DNA of 64,000 bases, taken from NCBI GenBank assembly GCA_013398615.1, contig VZSR01001685.1, positions 975,763 through 1,039,762 of the forward strand, in the 5' to 3' direction. Shown piece after piece: positions 13,430-25,678 of the stretch. The DNA is from Brachypodius melanocephalos (lineage: Eukaryota > Chordata > Aves > Passeriformes > Pycnonotidae). The notes beneath the pieces were generated by a model. That model was not told the DNA's origin. It did not search any database and was given only the letters and a program-made list of their open reading frames with translations. The first letter of the stretch is position 1. Every line of letters begins with the position of its first letter. Both the position numbers and the translations under genes were made by a program.

Positions 13430-14045
13430 AAAGTAAGCTTTAAATGTTGTCTTGTCCAGTTCCTCCTGAGATGAGCAAGAACATTTTGAACTAGATCAAG
13501 TTGCTCAGAGTTCCATCCAGCCTGATCTTGAATGATTCCAGGTATACCACCACCTCTCTGGGCAACCAATTTCAATGTTTTAACACCCTCATTGTGAAAG
13601 GTTTCTCCTGTATATTTCACCATAGTATGGATATTTCAGCTCTCTGATAATTTTTGGGGGCCTCCTTCAGATCCACTCCATTAGGTTAATGCTCTTCTTG
13701 TACTGGGACTCCAGAGATAAGTACAATACTCCAGGTGGATTCCTAGCAGAGCAATGTAGAAGGGGAGGATCATTTCCCTCAACCTGCTGGTCACCCTTCT
13801 TTTGATGCCAGCTAGGATATTGTTGGCTTCCTGATCTGTGAATGTGCCCTTGCAGCTCACATCAAACAGGGATTGCAGTGTCCCAGGTGCAGCACTTTGA
13901 ACTTGGCCTTGTTGAACCTCATGAGGTTCCCATCTGGGTCTCTCTGACTGGCACCCCATCCCTCACATGTGTCCACCATGCCACTCAGCTTACTGTTGTT
14001 CATAAACTTGCTGAGAGTGTATTTGTTATCCCTGGACATACGAGG
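13430..14045 (-). mobile_element. CR1 LINE with ORF2 C-terminal remnant
   Basis: On the minus strand, frames broken by shifts give NLMRFNKAKFKVLHLGHCNP (from about 13970 down), then KRRVTSRLREMILPFYIALL and HLEYCTYLWSPST. These match the C-terminal part of the avian CR1 ORF2 reverse transcriptase. The 3' untranslated blocks follow toward 13440 (GTTGCTCAGAGTTCCATCC; ACACCCTCATTGTGAAAGG). The order runs 5' to 3' from 14045 to 13430, so the element is on the minus strand. It is interrupted by frameshifts and stops and cannot encode an active enzyme. Its 5' truncation point abuts a second CR1 in the opposite direction. Confidence 0.9.
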
Positions 14046-14084
14046 GAGAAGAAAGTGAATCAGCATGAATTGATAAGAGATAAA

Positions 14085-15270
14085 TGATGTCTGCCCTACT
14101 TGGCTGACCTGTCTGATTTCTTTGAAAAGAAAAGAAGTGGATATAATTTATGTGAATTTTAGCAGGACTTTAATGACTGCTTTTCACAGGATTCTCGTTT
14201 CAAAAGTACAGGTGATATATAACCAGAAAGATAATACTGACTGGGAGGTTGAACTCAAAGTTCATGGTTAATAGGTCATGTTCTGCCTGGAGAATTTGCA
14301 ACAAATGAAATACTTAAGAGATCTGTTAAGGGTCATGAGCTGTTCAAGGTCTTTAAACCTGATGAGCACACATTTTGAAATCTCCTCCAGCTCACTGCTA
14401 AAGATGACATCAGCTCTGGGATGGGGTACCAAAATCAAGGATGACAACAACATCCTGAGGGACCTAGGAACTGGAGAAACGGATTGTGGGAAACTTATGA
14501 AATTCATCTGAGAGAAACAACTCCTGTCCTTGGGACAGAGCAGCCTTGGCAACAACACAGTCTGAGGATGGAAATGCTGAGATCAGTTCTTTGGGAAAAG
14601 CTTTGAGGCCTGGTAGACAGCAAACCCAGCCTGAGCCAAATGTATAACCTGGCAGCAAATGCAGCCAACAACATTGCATGCTGAATGAACAGGAGCACGG
14701 CCACCAGATTGTGAGTGATTATCACCCTCTATTTAGCACCTGTTAGACCATGTCTGCAAAAGTCTGCTCAGTTTGGAGCATCCCAAAACAAGAAACACAT
14801 TCATAAACCAGAGCTCAGCAGAATGACAGAAAGACAATGGAGAATGGAGAACTTGCCCTGTGAAGAAAGACTGAACATTCAGCTTGGAGCAAGGGCAGTT
14901 TGGAGGCACATAACTGCACTCTGTGGGTGCCTACAAGGAGATTATGGAGGAGATGGACCCAGGCTCTTCACAAGACATATGAAAAGTAAAAGGGGGAGGA
15001 TGAAGGAAAACTGGCATAAATCAAGCAAAGAAAGATTTCGTGTAGATGTAAGGAGAAACATTTTCCCCACAGGAACCCGTGGGGAACCCAGAACCTGTTC
15101 CACAACAATGGATAAAGTGGCCCAGAGAATCTGTGTAGTCTGTATCTTTGAAGCTTTCCAACATCTGCTAAGTTAAACCCTAAACACTAAGGTCTTATCC
15201 TGCTGATCCTGCTTATAACTGATCCTGCTTTGAGTGACAGGTTGGACTAGAGAACTCCTGACAGCCCCTC
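14085..15270 (+). mobile_element. CR1 LINE, degraded ORF2 plus 3' end
   Basis: Plus-strand sequence follows the CR1 ORF2 order. AATTTTAGCAGGACTTTAATG (about 14157) corresponds to the reverse-transcriptase 'SKAFD' block. GCAGCAAATGCAGCCAACAA and CAGGAGCACGGCCACCAGAT (14650-14710) follow. A 153-codon open frame (14715-15176) carries the remains of the '…NLPCEERL…' to 'RFRVDVRRNIF' end. The 3' end reads ATCCTGCTTTGAGTGACAGG then TTGGACTAGAGAAC, close to the CR1 terminus. About 1.2 kb survives, long for a CR1 relic. Stops and shifts make it a pseudogene. The 5' boundary is approximate. Confidence 0.82.
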
Positions 15271-16359
15271 ACACCAGTTCTCCCATAACCAGAAACTTTT
15301 GTGTCAAAAGTCCAGACCAACTAATAAGTGACAAAAGTTTTCAGTTTTTGGGGGTTTTCTGTTTGTTTGTTTATTTGGGTTTTTTTCTTCTAGTCCATGA
15401 CCTCAAATTTAAACACTACTTTGTAGAGCCAGACTTGAATTTCTCCCATGAGATCTCCAAGCAACTGACGTTTGAGGACACAGGCAATAAAAGCACTCTT
15501 ATATGTTAGAATCTGTTAAAAAAGAAAGCTCTTAGTGCATGAGGATTATTTTGGAAGGGAACTTGAATGAGTAACAAGGCTCTTTTAAATATTCAGTAGG
15601 TAAGCTTTCCTTGTTTATTAGTTTCATTACTTGTTTGACCTTTCAATTCGAAACTGGAAGAGTTAGCAAATCTGTGCAGCTTGCTTCAGCTGCAGGTTGC
15701 TAAGCCTTTCACTGAAAATCTGAGTGATTTCTTTCTGCTCTGCAGGACATTGCAATGTATTATATTGCAAAGAAGAGCCTAAATGTTTTAGTGGTTACCT
15801 GCTGATAAGTAATTACCTTCATATCCTCTCCTCTGTTTAGCTCAATGTGAGAATATTTATTTGCTTATGAAGGAATGCAGACAATTTGCCTGACTTGCCA
15901 CCTATTTTTACAAAAGCCACCATAAAGAACATTCTTCTTCCTGATGTGCAAGTATTAGCAAGAGTGACAAGCATTATACAAACATCTGCCACTCTACATT
16001 CACTAGTACTTCAACTTTTTATTTTAATCTGAATGATGTCTATCTCTCTCATATATTTTAATCAAGATGTGAAATCCTGAAGTTTCAGATTCTGGACAGG
16101 ATGAGAAGGGCTTACACACTCAAAGGTACTTGGAAAAAAAGCTTCTGTCAATTTTCTCACCTGTCTCCTGCTTCAAGTGTGAATTCTTATAATGTGGGTT
16201 GATTAGTAATTATTGATGTCTTCCAGTACTGCCTGGTGTGCAGACCTTTTGTCTTTTCCTGTTAGACTGACAGAAGAGAAATAAGCATACAAGACCATAG
16301 ACTTTGAATCCAGTCTGTGCCAAAGTGTGAGTAATACAGCTAGCACATCTGGAAAGTAT
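15271..16359. other. Unassigned; possibly conserved segment at 15600-15960
   Basis: No gene was found. The part from about 15600 to 15960 is less repetitive and more even in composition than its surroundings. It holds GCTTCAGCTGCAGG and CATTGCAATG motifs, and could be a non-coding conserved element. This is only an impression from reading. Confidence 0.25.
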
Positions 16360-16545
16360 AAACTTTGAATATATATCTATACACAGGTCTCTACATGTGT
16401 AGTATAGAAATGTGTACATATGAAGTACATGTGGTATAGATATGTATATCAACATGTGTGTAGATATATCTGTATCTGTATGTGTGTATATCCTCTTGGG
16501 ATATATCTACATGTGTGTAGATATATCCCAAGAGGAGGTCTGGAC
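16360..16545. repeat. TA/TG-rich quasi-repeat region
   Basis: Variants of TACATGTG, TGTGTAGATATATC and TGTATATC recur here, giving a cryptic alternating purine-pyrimidine tract. It contains the perfect hairpin listed separately. The region probably evolved by slippage and template switching. Confidence 0.7.
16491..16536. repeat. Perfect inverted repeat, 21-bp arms, 4-nt loop
   Basis: Bases 16491-16511 are the exact reverse complement of 16516-16536, with TGTG (16512-16515) between them. Arm ends are TCCTCTTGGG and CCCAAGAGGA. The DNA or a transcript could fold into a hairpin with no mismatches. It is shorter than a typical pre-miRNA, so a microRNA is not claimed. Confidence 0.95.
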
Positions 16546-18261
16546 AGAAGAGGGCACATATCAAGGCAGATATCTGGATATTTGGTAGCCCTATTCATGC
16601 AGAGTTACTGAGGAACTTTTGTTTGCTTTTCAGGATCACTTTGAGGATACATCAGTGATGTCAGACATGTACAGAGCTGTTCTGATACAAAGGCAGATTT
16701 CCTGACTGTGGAGATCAGCATTCAAAAATCAGCATTTGCAAGCTGTCCTGTAAACACAGTAGCTCTTTAATCAACCTATTATTATCACCACTAAATGCAA
16801 TTATTTGCAAAAATCACTGCAGAATTACTCTCTGTCTTTAAACGAAACCTCGATTTTCTCAGAGGTGTTAGTGCTGAAAAACTAAATTGAAAACTGACAG
16901 AAAATTGCAGAAATGAGATGTCAAATTTCCTGAATCTTTTTAAGGACTTTTGCCAGGAGAATTATCTTTCTCTTATCTTAAACTAGTGTGACTCAATGAC
17001 TTCATTAGTAAGAGAGAGTGATAAAGTGTTCCATATTGAGTAAGGAAATATATGAATCTCCTACAGTCCACTGTTCAATACTAGAATATGTAAATTTTCC
17101 AAAAGACAGTCTTATACAGTGTTTTCTATATCCAATAAGGATCTTCTTTCTCTTTGGGCATTTCTTGCAGTTAATATCATCCATTATGTGTTATATAAGG
17201 TTTTCTTGAGTGTTCTTATAAATAAAAAAATCTCACAATAAACTGGAAACTAATCTTATTAAGATATTACATATATAAGTCATATCCAGTGCTCTTAATT
17301 AAGAAGAAATTGTAAGAGCTAAGATATAGGGAAAATGTAGTATACTTTCTTTTTTTCTTTTTTAAATTAATGCTACAAATTCACTCATAAATTATAAATG
17401 AAAGATAAACTACATTTTAAATAATATTCTGAAACAGTTAAGTAACTCAGTATCCAGTCCATGGATAACTGAAAGATTACACACTTGCCACATACTAACT
17501 GACAAATAAATTGATCTAAATGAGGAAATGTCTGGACTGGAAATGTTTTAAAATAGCTTTGCTTGAAGACAAAGCTAACAGCTTACGTGATCAAATTAGA
17601 AGGAATCATAGGTGTGCAGTGCCTATCTAATTACTAAATATGCAAGACATTATACAATCATTTATTTCACATTAATGTCTCTTCATGAGAAGAAAAGGTA
17701 CAATAAAAATATTCAGAAGAAAGGAATGTAGCACAAAAACCCTGGTTTCCTCTCAAAGACTGTAATCTTTAAGGTAGCTGTTTGAGGAAGGAGTGGTTTG
17801 AGGTTTTGTTTCCTCCTTTGTGCATATGTCTAGTACAAGCCCATGCTTCAAGATATAATCCCTTGCATTACTTTACCTCACCTATCCAGACAAGTTTCTT
17901 CCTGCTGAATTAAATCTACTGGGACTTGTCTCTCTCTGTGGTGAATTTCATATAAAACATTAATCCTAGCAAAGCAAAAACTCTCTTGCATGCATTATCA
18001 GTACTTCGTTCTTATAGTATTTTTTATTGTTTGACAGTTTACTTCCTTCCTTCTACAGATGTGTGGTCTGTGACCATCAATAGAAATTATTCAGACTGAG
18101 TTTTTCAAAACTGTTTGCATTACATTATCACCTGTTTATACTGTTCTATTTTTTCTGTTCCTTTTCTATATTCAGTTGTTGCTAAGAGTGATCTATTCAG
18201 TTTGAATATTTTCAATATAAAGCCCTTTCAATAGGATAGTCTAAGTTCCTTTTTAAAATAT
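16546..18261. other. Unassigned sequence
   Basis: AT-rich DNA without a recognisable gene or repeat. Confidence 0.45.
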
Positions 18262-18266
18262 CTTGC
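18262..18266. repeat. Left 5-bp target-site duplication
   Basis: CTTGC lies next to the LTR start and is repeated exactly at 18839-18843. Five bases is short, so chance cannot be fully excluded. Confidence 0.65.
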
Positions 18267-18838
18267 TGTTGTGGTTTAACCTCAGCCAGCAACCAAGACC
18301 AACAGCTGCTTGCTCACTCCCCAACCACCACTATGTGGGGGAGAATCAAAGGGTAAAAGATGGAAAACTTGTGGGTTGAGATAAAGACAGCTTGATAAGG
18401 AAAGCAAAAGCTGTGCCTGTAAACAAAAGAAAACAAGGAATTGCTTCACTGCTTCTCATGGGTGGGCAAATGTTCAGCCATCTCCAGAAGAGCAAGACCC
18501 CATCAGCTGCAATGATGACTCAGGAAGACAAATGCCATCACTCCAAACATCCACCCTTCCTCCTTCTTCCCCCTGTTTTATATGCTGAGCACGATGCCAC
18601 ATGGTCTGGAATATCCCTCTGGTCAGTTTGGGTCACCTGTCCCAGCTGTGTCCCATCCCTACTTCCAATGAACCCCCAATGTCTTTCCCACCGTGGCATA
18701 CAAAAAGCAGAAAAGGCCCAGGCTCAGTGAAATTCCTGCTCAGCAATAACAAAAGCATCTCTCTATTATCAACCTTGATTTCACAAATCTAAAACACAGC
18801 CCCATACCAACCACTCTGACAGAAATTATTCCAGAACC
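18267..18838 (-). mobile_element. Solo LTR, ERVL-like, about 572 bp
   Basis: The plus strand starts TGTTGTGGTTTAACC. It continues through GTGGGTTGAGATAAAGACAG, GGAATTGCTTCACTGCTTC, GACTCAGGAAGACAAATGCC, CCCATACCAACC and ATTATTCCAGAACC. This is the reverse complement of a very common bird ERVL-type LTR as I remember it. On the minus strand a TATA box (CATATAAAA, plus 18576-18584) sits in the middle and the R/U5 region lies toward 18267. The 5-bp word CTTGC flanks both ends (18262-18266 and 18839-18843), matching the 5-bp duplication typical of ERVL. The far end has lost its canonical CA. No internal viral genes remain. Confidence 0.85.
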
Positions 18839-18843
18839 CTTGC
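18839..18843. repeat. Right 5-bp target-site duplication
   Basis: CTTGC follows the far LTR end and matches 18262-18266. Confidence 0.65.
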
Positions 18844-20702
18844 ATACATTCTTAGTCTGGGTTTTTCAGACTCACCAAGTCATTTCATAGCTAACCATCT
18901 GAGTTACTTAGTGCTAACATCTGAATTGTACTTGACAAAAGCATTTTGAATATTTCTAGACATCCTACAAAATTATTTATGTGGTAGTCCAGGCCAGATA
19001 TTATTTATTAAAGTAGCTTTTTAACAAAATGTACTATGATTGTATACAGAAAATATCTGGTGGAAATGTTTGTATCACGTTTCAAGGAAAAAGAAACAGA
19101 CTATGTCCAGAACTACAACCAAAGTCATGGCAAACCTATAGAAAAAATTTAGAATACAGTTGATCAAAGGAAGATCTTAAGTTGTCTCTGCCTTTTGAAA
19201 TGGAGCCATGTAGTCAGTCGTGTCTTGACCTCTGTAGATTCTAGAAATTGAACTTCTTCATGCATACACATAAAGCAGGTGCATGAATAGTTGCACAGAT
19301 GTTTTATCCAATGTGTTGTATTTCACATATTCAGTCAAGAAAATGCATAGAACTACCTTGCATATAGGAAAAATCCATCCTAACCTTTCAACCGTAGGTG
19401 AAGAGCTCAATACCAGTTATTATATGTTCCTCAAGGCAAGTTTACAGAAGTGAGAGAAAATGTGTTTCTTAGTATAACTTTAAAAACAGTTATTCAAATG
19501 TACATCAAAATCTGTGGAGCCGAGGGCTTAACAAAAATCCTTGGTTGGCCCTCAGCTGAACAAAACAGATTTAAAGAAGCATTTCACACCTCATGGTGCA
19601 ATTAAATATAGTGCTTCTAAATTTAACATCAACTTACTTCCTGAGAGGGATTACAGTGGAGACTTTAATTATTTAACAAAAATGTTAAGTTGTCCAGGTA
19701 AAATATTCAGACAATTAACACAGGTTTTAGTGACGTACCACTCCTATAAAAATAATACAAAAAATCAACTCAAATAAAAACAAAAATCATTTAAAAAAAC
19801 GTTAACTTTGAGGAACTGAACTGCTTCTTCCTAACATTTCAGGCAAAGGCTTCAAACAAAGTAAAATTTAAAATGAAAAAATACTAGGACTTACTTAGTA
19901 CAATAGGTCATAATAGACTTAAAATAGACTATCATAGAAACTAAAGCAGTGGGCAGGATGGGGGGAAGAAAAAAATCAAAACTTTGCAGAAGAAAGTTGT
20001 GGCAATATCTGTATTTAATTTCAGGGCTTTTTAGCGGCCAAAACTTTGGGCTTAAACCAATATATTTAAAAAATGGTACTGATTCTCCTGTTTAACTGAA
20101 AAGCTAAAATTAACAGGTGCTTGCCCATCTGCCATCTCTGTCTGCCACTGTCCAAGAAAGCACAGTTTGAAACAGCTATGTCTGTGGTACTTCTGTGCAG
20201 CAAATACTGGCAGCTGGAAGCAATATCTCTGATAATGCCTGTTACACAGTTTAGGAAACACACAGAAATCCTCACTCGGACAGAAGATGTAAAAAGTTGA
20301 TTACCAAAATATTTCACTGCATTCTTTTTTATATATGTCATCTTTTTCGAGTATTCCATGATGTTTCTTCAAACAACAATAAGAAATCTTTCATTATTGG
20401 TTCTAACCTGACAAAACAAGGGAATGATGGGCATCAAATTCTATCATAAATCCTTGTTTATAGAGAGCAACAAAATATCATTTCAAAGAGCAATAGACAA
20501 GCTGTATGGTTGTATATATGTCACCAAGAAAAATATTACTCAAAAAATTAGTATTCGAGAAATTAATGGTTTATTTGTATGCAGAAGCATGTCAAAAACA
20601 CCTGACATATAATACACATGGGAAGAAGAAGACCAATGGGATAAAAAAGACCAATATATTAATTCGATAACATGTGATTTGCATTTACATTTAAATTTAT
20701 GT

Positions 20703-20757
20703 TTTCCAGGAGAAGAAAAGAAAAAAAAAAAAAAGGACAAGAAGAAGAAGAAAAATT
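20703..20757. repeat. Purine-rich GAA/A tract
   Basis: Nearly pure A/G on the plus strand: poly-A followed by four GAA units. Confidence 0.8.
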
Positions 20758-22435
20758 TCCTGTCATTTAACATGTGCTGAATTTTCTTTTGGAAGCCAAT
20801 GTTATGTCTCTGACAACAGAAGGAATCTATTGCTGTTATTGGACTACTTGCAAAGTGTCCAATAGTGTAGGCATCCTCTTGTTCTGTTAACATGTACTGT
20901 GAGTATTACACTGCTGTACTTTGAACAGGGAATCAGAGACAATGACATCATGAGGTCCCATTTTTATCCTTCTCTAAAAGCCTGACATGATGTGTTTTCT
21001 TTCTTTGTAAGTCAAAGGCCAGTTTCTGTGGGTTTTAGCCCTACAGTTTTGACCTAAGAAATGAAAAACAACCCTCAGTCTTACATAATAAACTTTCAAT
21101 CAGAGATTACTGGGCAATTATGTGCTAAGTATGCATTTGGCAGGAAATCTGATAAGATAGTGTTGAATAGTTGCTTTTCCTTAGCAACATTAAATAAGGT
21201 AAAATTTTTTAATCTTTAAAATTAGAGAGAACTTATTTTTATTTGATTCTATTAGTTTTGGTCATATTTTCAATAGTAAAAAGAGCCTTAATCAAGGCTG
21301 ATTTATTTTGCTAGAAAAAGGAGAAAGTGTTTTACATTTTATTGAATTAGTTAAAAGAATTCCTAGATTCAAGCACCTAACAGTTTTTTTGTTTCTTGAT
21401 ATTTTCATGAGTACTTGGAGTTCTTTCTAGAATTTTTCCTGAAATCTGCATCAAAAATTTTCACAATAAAAATTGGTCTTGATCAAAATCAATTAACTAT
21501 TTTTTGCTGTTTCTAATGAGAAAGTTTTATTCTGTAAAATGTTACAGGTATCCACTGAGAAAGAAGAAAAATCATTACATTTAAATAGCTGAGCAACCCA
21601 TAATAATAATAAATAGCTTCCTGTGATTTGGGGATGTTTACTCTGCTGCAGTTCTTTTCAGAACTGAATTCCAGGTGGGACTGTAGAGTATAGCTTATGG
21701 AGAGCTGTAATTTAGTGCAGGGAAAAACTGAAGAAAATCAATATATTCATTTACTGATTAAAATGGAAAGGGATGTCATTGCTGTTAGGAGTTATGGCCA
21801 GTTGTCTAAACAGCAGTGAGAGTGTTGCAAATATAGGAATGAAGTAAAGCTTAGAATTAATTACTATTTCATTCCCAGACTTTAACATAGATCTTCATAA
21901 TGTGTGACAGGGAACATTTAAGAGGTTTTTGGGGGTTTTTTTCGTTATCTAGCCTCATAGAGAATCAAAAAGCTTCACACGGAAAGAAGTCTCAAACCAC
22001 AGTTTAAGCACGAATGTTTCCCTTATATATAATTAAAAGTGAAGCTGTCATAGGGGATCAGAGAACACAAGGTAAACATCTATGTGGAAAGGGCTCTTTT
22101 CCATGTGAAATATATGGAGGTGGATGTGAGACTGTTCATCAAAGTTGAAAATGTAAGCAAGAGTCAGCCAGAATAATTTTGTTATTGTTAATATAATTTT
22201 TAAGACAGATATCTGGAATGGATGACGAAGCCAACATTGACAAGAGGGAGCTTCCATAACCACAGTAGAACTGAACAAATAATATTGTCATTTACTGATA
22301 AAATGCATTTCTCTTCATAGAAAAAAAAAAGGATCTTACCAATATTGAAAGTAATTCATACTCTTTTCAGTTTTGTCACATCACCTCTGTGTGCTGTTCA
22401 CAAGTATACATCACTGTTCATACTTCATGTACTAA

Positions 22436-22512
22436 AAATGAACACCAAAAAACCTCCAGAAAACCCAACAACAAAAACTTCACCCACCACAAAACCCCAC
22501 AAAACTCACCAG
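22436..22512. repeat. A/C-rich low-complexity patch
   Basis: Almost only A and C, with CCA and AAAAC words and few G. Low complexity, not a defined tandem array. Confidence 0.65.
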
Positions 22513-22662
22513 TGGGAACTTATCCTGTCCCTTCTGGGAATACTGTCTGTGAAGTGATGCTGACTCATCTGGAATCCCTCTTTCATGGATTTCATGTGAT
22601 CTTTTCACGAGCTCTATGTGTCTGCACTGCCAAAGAGTCCCATAGGAAGGAGTGGTCTGAAA

Positions 22663-22686
22663 TGAATTGTCAGTACTGACAATTCA
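22663..22686. repeat. Perfect 24-bp palindrome, no spacer
   Basis: The 12 bases from 22663 (TGAATTGTCAGT) are exactly the reverse complement of the 12 that follow (ACTGACAATTCA). The bases outside do not pair. It might be a dimeric protein-binding site or a product of local inverted duplication. Confidence 0.95.
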
Positions 22687-24929
22687 GTTAACATTGAAAT
22701 TATTATTATGAAGAATAGGATCACACTGTCATTTCTGGAAGAGTTTTCTTGGATAATAGTGCGTAGGAATTGTGGAAACTGGATATTTTTGAGTGATCAA
22801 TTAAGAAATGCTATACTGAGAACAATTCACAGCACAGCTATTTACCCACATGTATTGTGACTCAGTTGTGATGTCATAGTTATTCTTCAGTTATAAACAT
22901 ATGTTTGTTTTCAAGTTACGTGTAATGTACAAAGAGGACGAATACTGGATATGTGTAAGGAAAAGAAAGGTAAAAGAATGACTGCTGTTTGCTTCTCTTG
23001 CAAACTGCAATAACAGGATTCACAAGAAAAGGCTGCTGGGGCCATTTCTCTCATCTGTTCAATATTATCTTTCTTTACATCTTCCTATGTGAGAGGGAAA
23101 GGGAGGAAATTTTGCAAGGGGAGTCACATGTTCTTACAGAGGTCTTTGGCTGCAGTTTAATACTCAATGCTTTCATCACCTTTCAGTTCCAACTTTTATC
23201 TTTCCTTTTCAGGTCCCTGCCCCAGTCTTATAAAGCCTCTGCTGAATGTTTTGATCTTTCTCCTTCCACATCAAGTGCTCCTTCCCAGGGGGTTAAAGGG
23301 AAGGGTAGCAATATTGCTGCTTTTGCTCAGGCTTTACAGCAAAGATTTAATCATGCTTATACACACAGTCTGACAGAAGACTCTCCCAAGTGCCTTCAAA
23401 CAGCTCAGATTTTTCGCTAAACTTCCAGATAGTCTTTCTTACTGCCTAACCTAGATTAGACAGTGTTTTAGATGTGTCTCTAATGATGGAAGTCGGATCA
23501 GAATGAAGTTCCTACAGACACAATATGGACTATTTTGCATGACAAGATCCTTGGGACATTTATTGAAGTTGTCCTTTTTTTTTAATCCTTAAACTGCAGA
23601 CACCGTTTTGTCCTATCAATTGCCAGCTGTGAAATTGGGGGTGTGTCCTTAATGCGTGGATGCAATTGTGCTCTTAAAGGCCTAGAATGAGTTGTATTAT
23701 TTGCAGTCAAAAGCACTTCAGGGTGCAAAACTAAACATAATATTTTCGCACACATGCAGAAATAAACCACCCCAGGACTAGTCTCAAATAAAGAATCATA
23801 TTTAAAGAATTGAAGGATTTTAAAGTTAGAGAGGTAGCTTTAAATTTAATCAGTGTAAACTGACCAAATTAATTAGAAGCAAGCATGAAATCATCTCAAG
23901 GCACCAAACTGATAGTAAAGCAAAGATAAAATCCACAATACTGAGTAGAAAATACAGAATATTTTATTGTGGATTTACTGTAGAGACATCTAAATTTTTT
24001 AAATTTAGAATATCTGGAGAAGTTTGATAACACTTTTTTTCCCTAGGGACAGAAATAATTTGCAAAAGCACAAGAGAGTAAAGAGTTTTGAACCTTCTTA
24101 GAAAGTGAACTGCATCAAGGGACAAAAGTTTAAAATTGTTAAGTAAGGAAAGGACAGCAGTGGCATTTGATCTCTTCTGTAACTAACCAGAAAAAAATAG
24201 TCAACATTAGAATGAAAATAAACCCTCATTGCTCTATGCCATTGGAAATCTAACTCACTAGAAAAAGAGATAGTGAGTCTTCTAACATTTAAAACAGAGG
24301 GCAAAATTTAACAAACAAACTTTACATATCTGAAAAGATGATCATTGCTCCTTTTTTAAGGATAGTGGATTCAGAAGAAGGCATCATGGGCATTTATTCC
24401 TGCACCAGACTCTGGTGCTCATTTCTGTCTAAAAACTAGGTCTGTGTTTTCTATATTTTAACAAATACAAAAAGAATGGGTTTCAAGAATGAAGGGGTTA
24501 CTTGGTAATTTTCACTTTAGTAACTGGAATGGGAGGAAAAATAGAAAAGGTGGAGTACATGACCATGAGTAATTTTTGGTTTCCAAACAAGTTATTTTTA
24601 AGGAATCAACAGACAATGACCACAACTGTAAATTGAGCATCTATGTATTTATTCCTACAGTGCTGCAGTACAATGCACAGAGAATTTCTTTTAACAATAT
24701 GACAGCAACAGATTCACTGATGTTAACATCACCCTGAATATACAGACCTCTCAAATTGGCAATGACCAAAAAAACTCCATAAACAAAAACAAAAGTAAGC
24801 CAGCTATTTGAATTGTTTAGTCATATGAAAATTTGAAAGGGTGCTTTGCAAGCAAAATTCTGTAGAACTAGTGCATAAAAATGCATAGGCATTTCCAGCC
24901 TAGGTTTTTTAACTCTTCACAATAAATCA

Positions 24930-24977
24930 TAACAAAAAAAATTAAAAACAAACAAAGAAACAAACAAACAAAACCCC
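24930..24977. repeat. A-rich patch with CAAA units
   Basis: Poly-A-like sequence with ACAAACAAAC repeats. Simple sequence. Confidence 0.75.
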
Positions 24978-25642
24978 TGATTTTGTTTCCTCATGATTTT
25001 AATACAGACAGTACAAATAAGTATCTGTAAGATGCATGGTAGCTTATTCTGATTTTGGGAAAAAATCTCCATCTGCCAAAGGAGATGAAAAAAACTGAAG
25101 AGGACAAAGTAAAATATTATGGTATATAAACAAATAAACAAATAAATAAGTGAGATACTCAAAAGTGAGATCAGAGTTATATTAACAAAACCAGAAACAG
25201 CAGCACTAAACAGGCCATGGGATGGAGTATCTGGTAAGAAAAAAGCTGCTTATTTTTCAAACACTATTCAGGAAGAAGTAGCTCCTAAATACAGCAGGAC
25301 ACAGAAAGTGATTATTTCTGCAGACATATGTGGTACATTAGATTAAGGGGAAAAAAATATAAAAATAATTAATGATTGCAAGAGTTAATGCTAACTTTTA
25401 GAGGTGTGGGGGGAAGGAAAGTGACTTCACAGTGACTGAAGGCAAATAATGTCTATTATTTGAATTTGAATACTTTTGTCAATTTTCTATCTGCACCATA
25501 ACCTACCTGAAATTAAAGCGGCACTGTTCCTATAAAAAATGCTTAGAGAAAATTATTTTTAGTCTTAGAAGGTAATATCTTTTTCTGTAATTATGTTATG
25601 ATGTGAAATCTATCAAATATCAGGACCAGCGCATCAAACCTG

Positions 25643-25645
<3 letters not shown>

Positions 25646-25671
<26 letters not shown>
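25646..25671 (-). repeat. Poly-T run (26 T)
   Basis: An uninterrupted 26-T run. Read on the minus strand it is a poly-A tail placed 16 nt after an AATAAA signal (plus 25688-25693), the spacing seen at mRNA 3' ends. See the next entry. Confidence 0.9.

Positions 25672-25678
<7 letters not shown>

Larger units (their letters stand above)
18844..25645. other. Unassigned sequence with local simple repeats
   Basis: No gene or transposon was recognised in these 6.8 kb. The stretch contains a purine tract (20703-20757), a 24-bp palindrome (22663-22686), an A/C-rich patch (22436-22512) and an A-rich patch (24930-24977). A 143-codon open frame at 22989-23420 has a poorly protein-like N-terminal half and I do not treat it as a gene. 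Confidence 0.4.

Noticed and set aside
14715..15176. 153-codon ORF, the longest in the window, as a host gene
   Set aside because: It lies inside a CR1 relic and keeps traces of the CR1 ORF2 C-terminus, so it is transposon debris.
16491..16536. microRNA precursor
   Set aside because: The 46-nt perfect hairpin is shorter than usual precursors and lies in TG/TA-rich simple sequence.
18392..18730. 112-codon ORF as a gene
   Set aside because: It lies entirely within an ERVL-like LTR.
22989..23420. 143-codon ORF
   Set aside because: There is no recognisable domain, the N-terminal half is Phe/Leu-rich by composition, and the length is within chance expectation. The C-terminal half after a TTTTCAG-like acceptor was considered as an exon but has no support.
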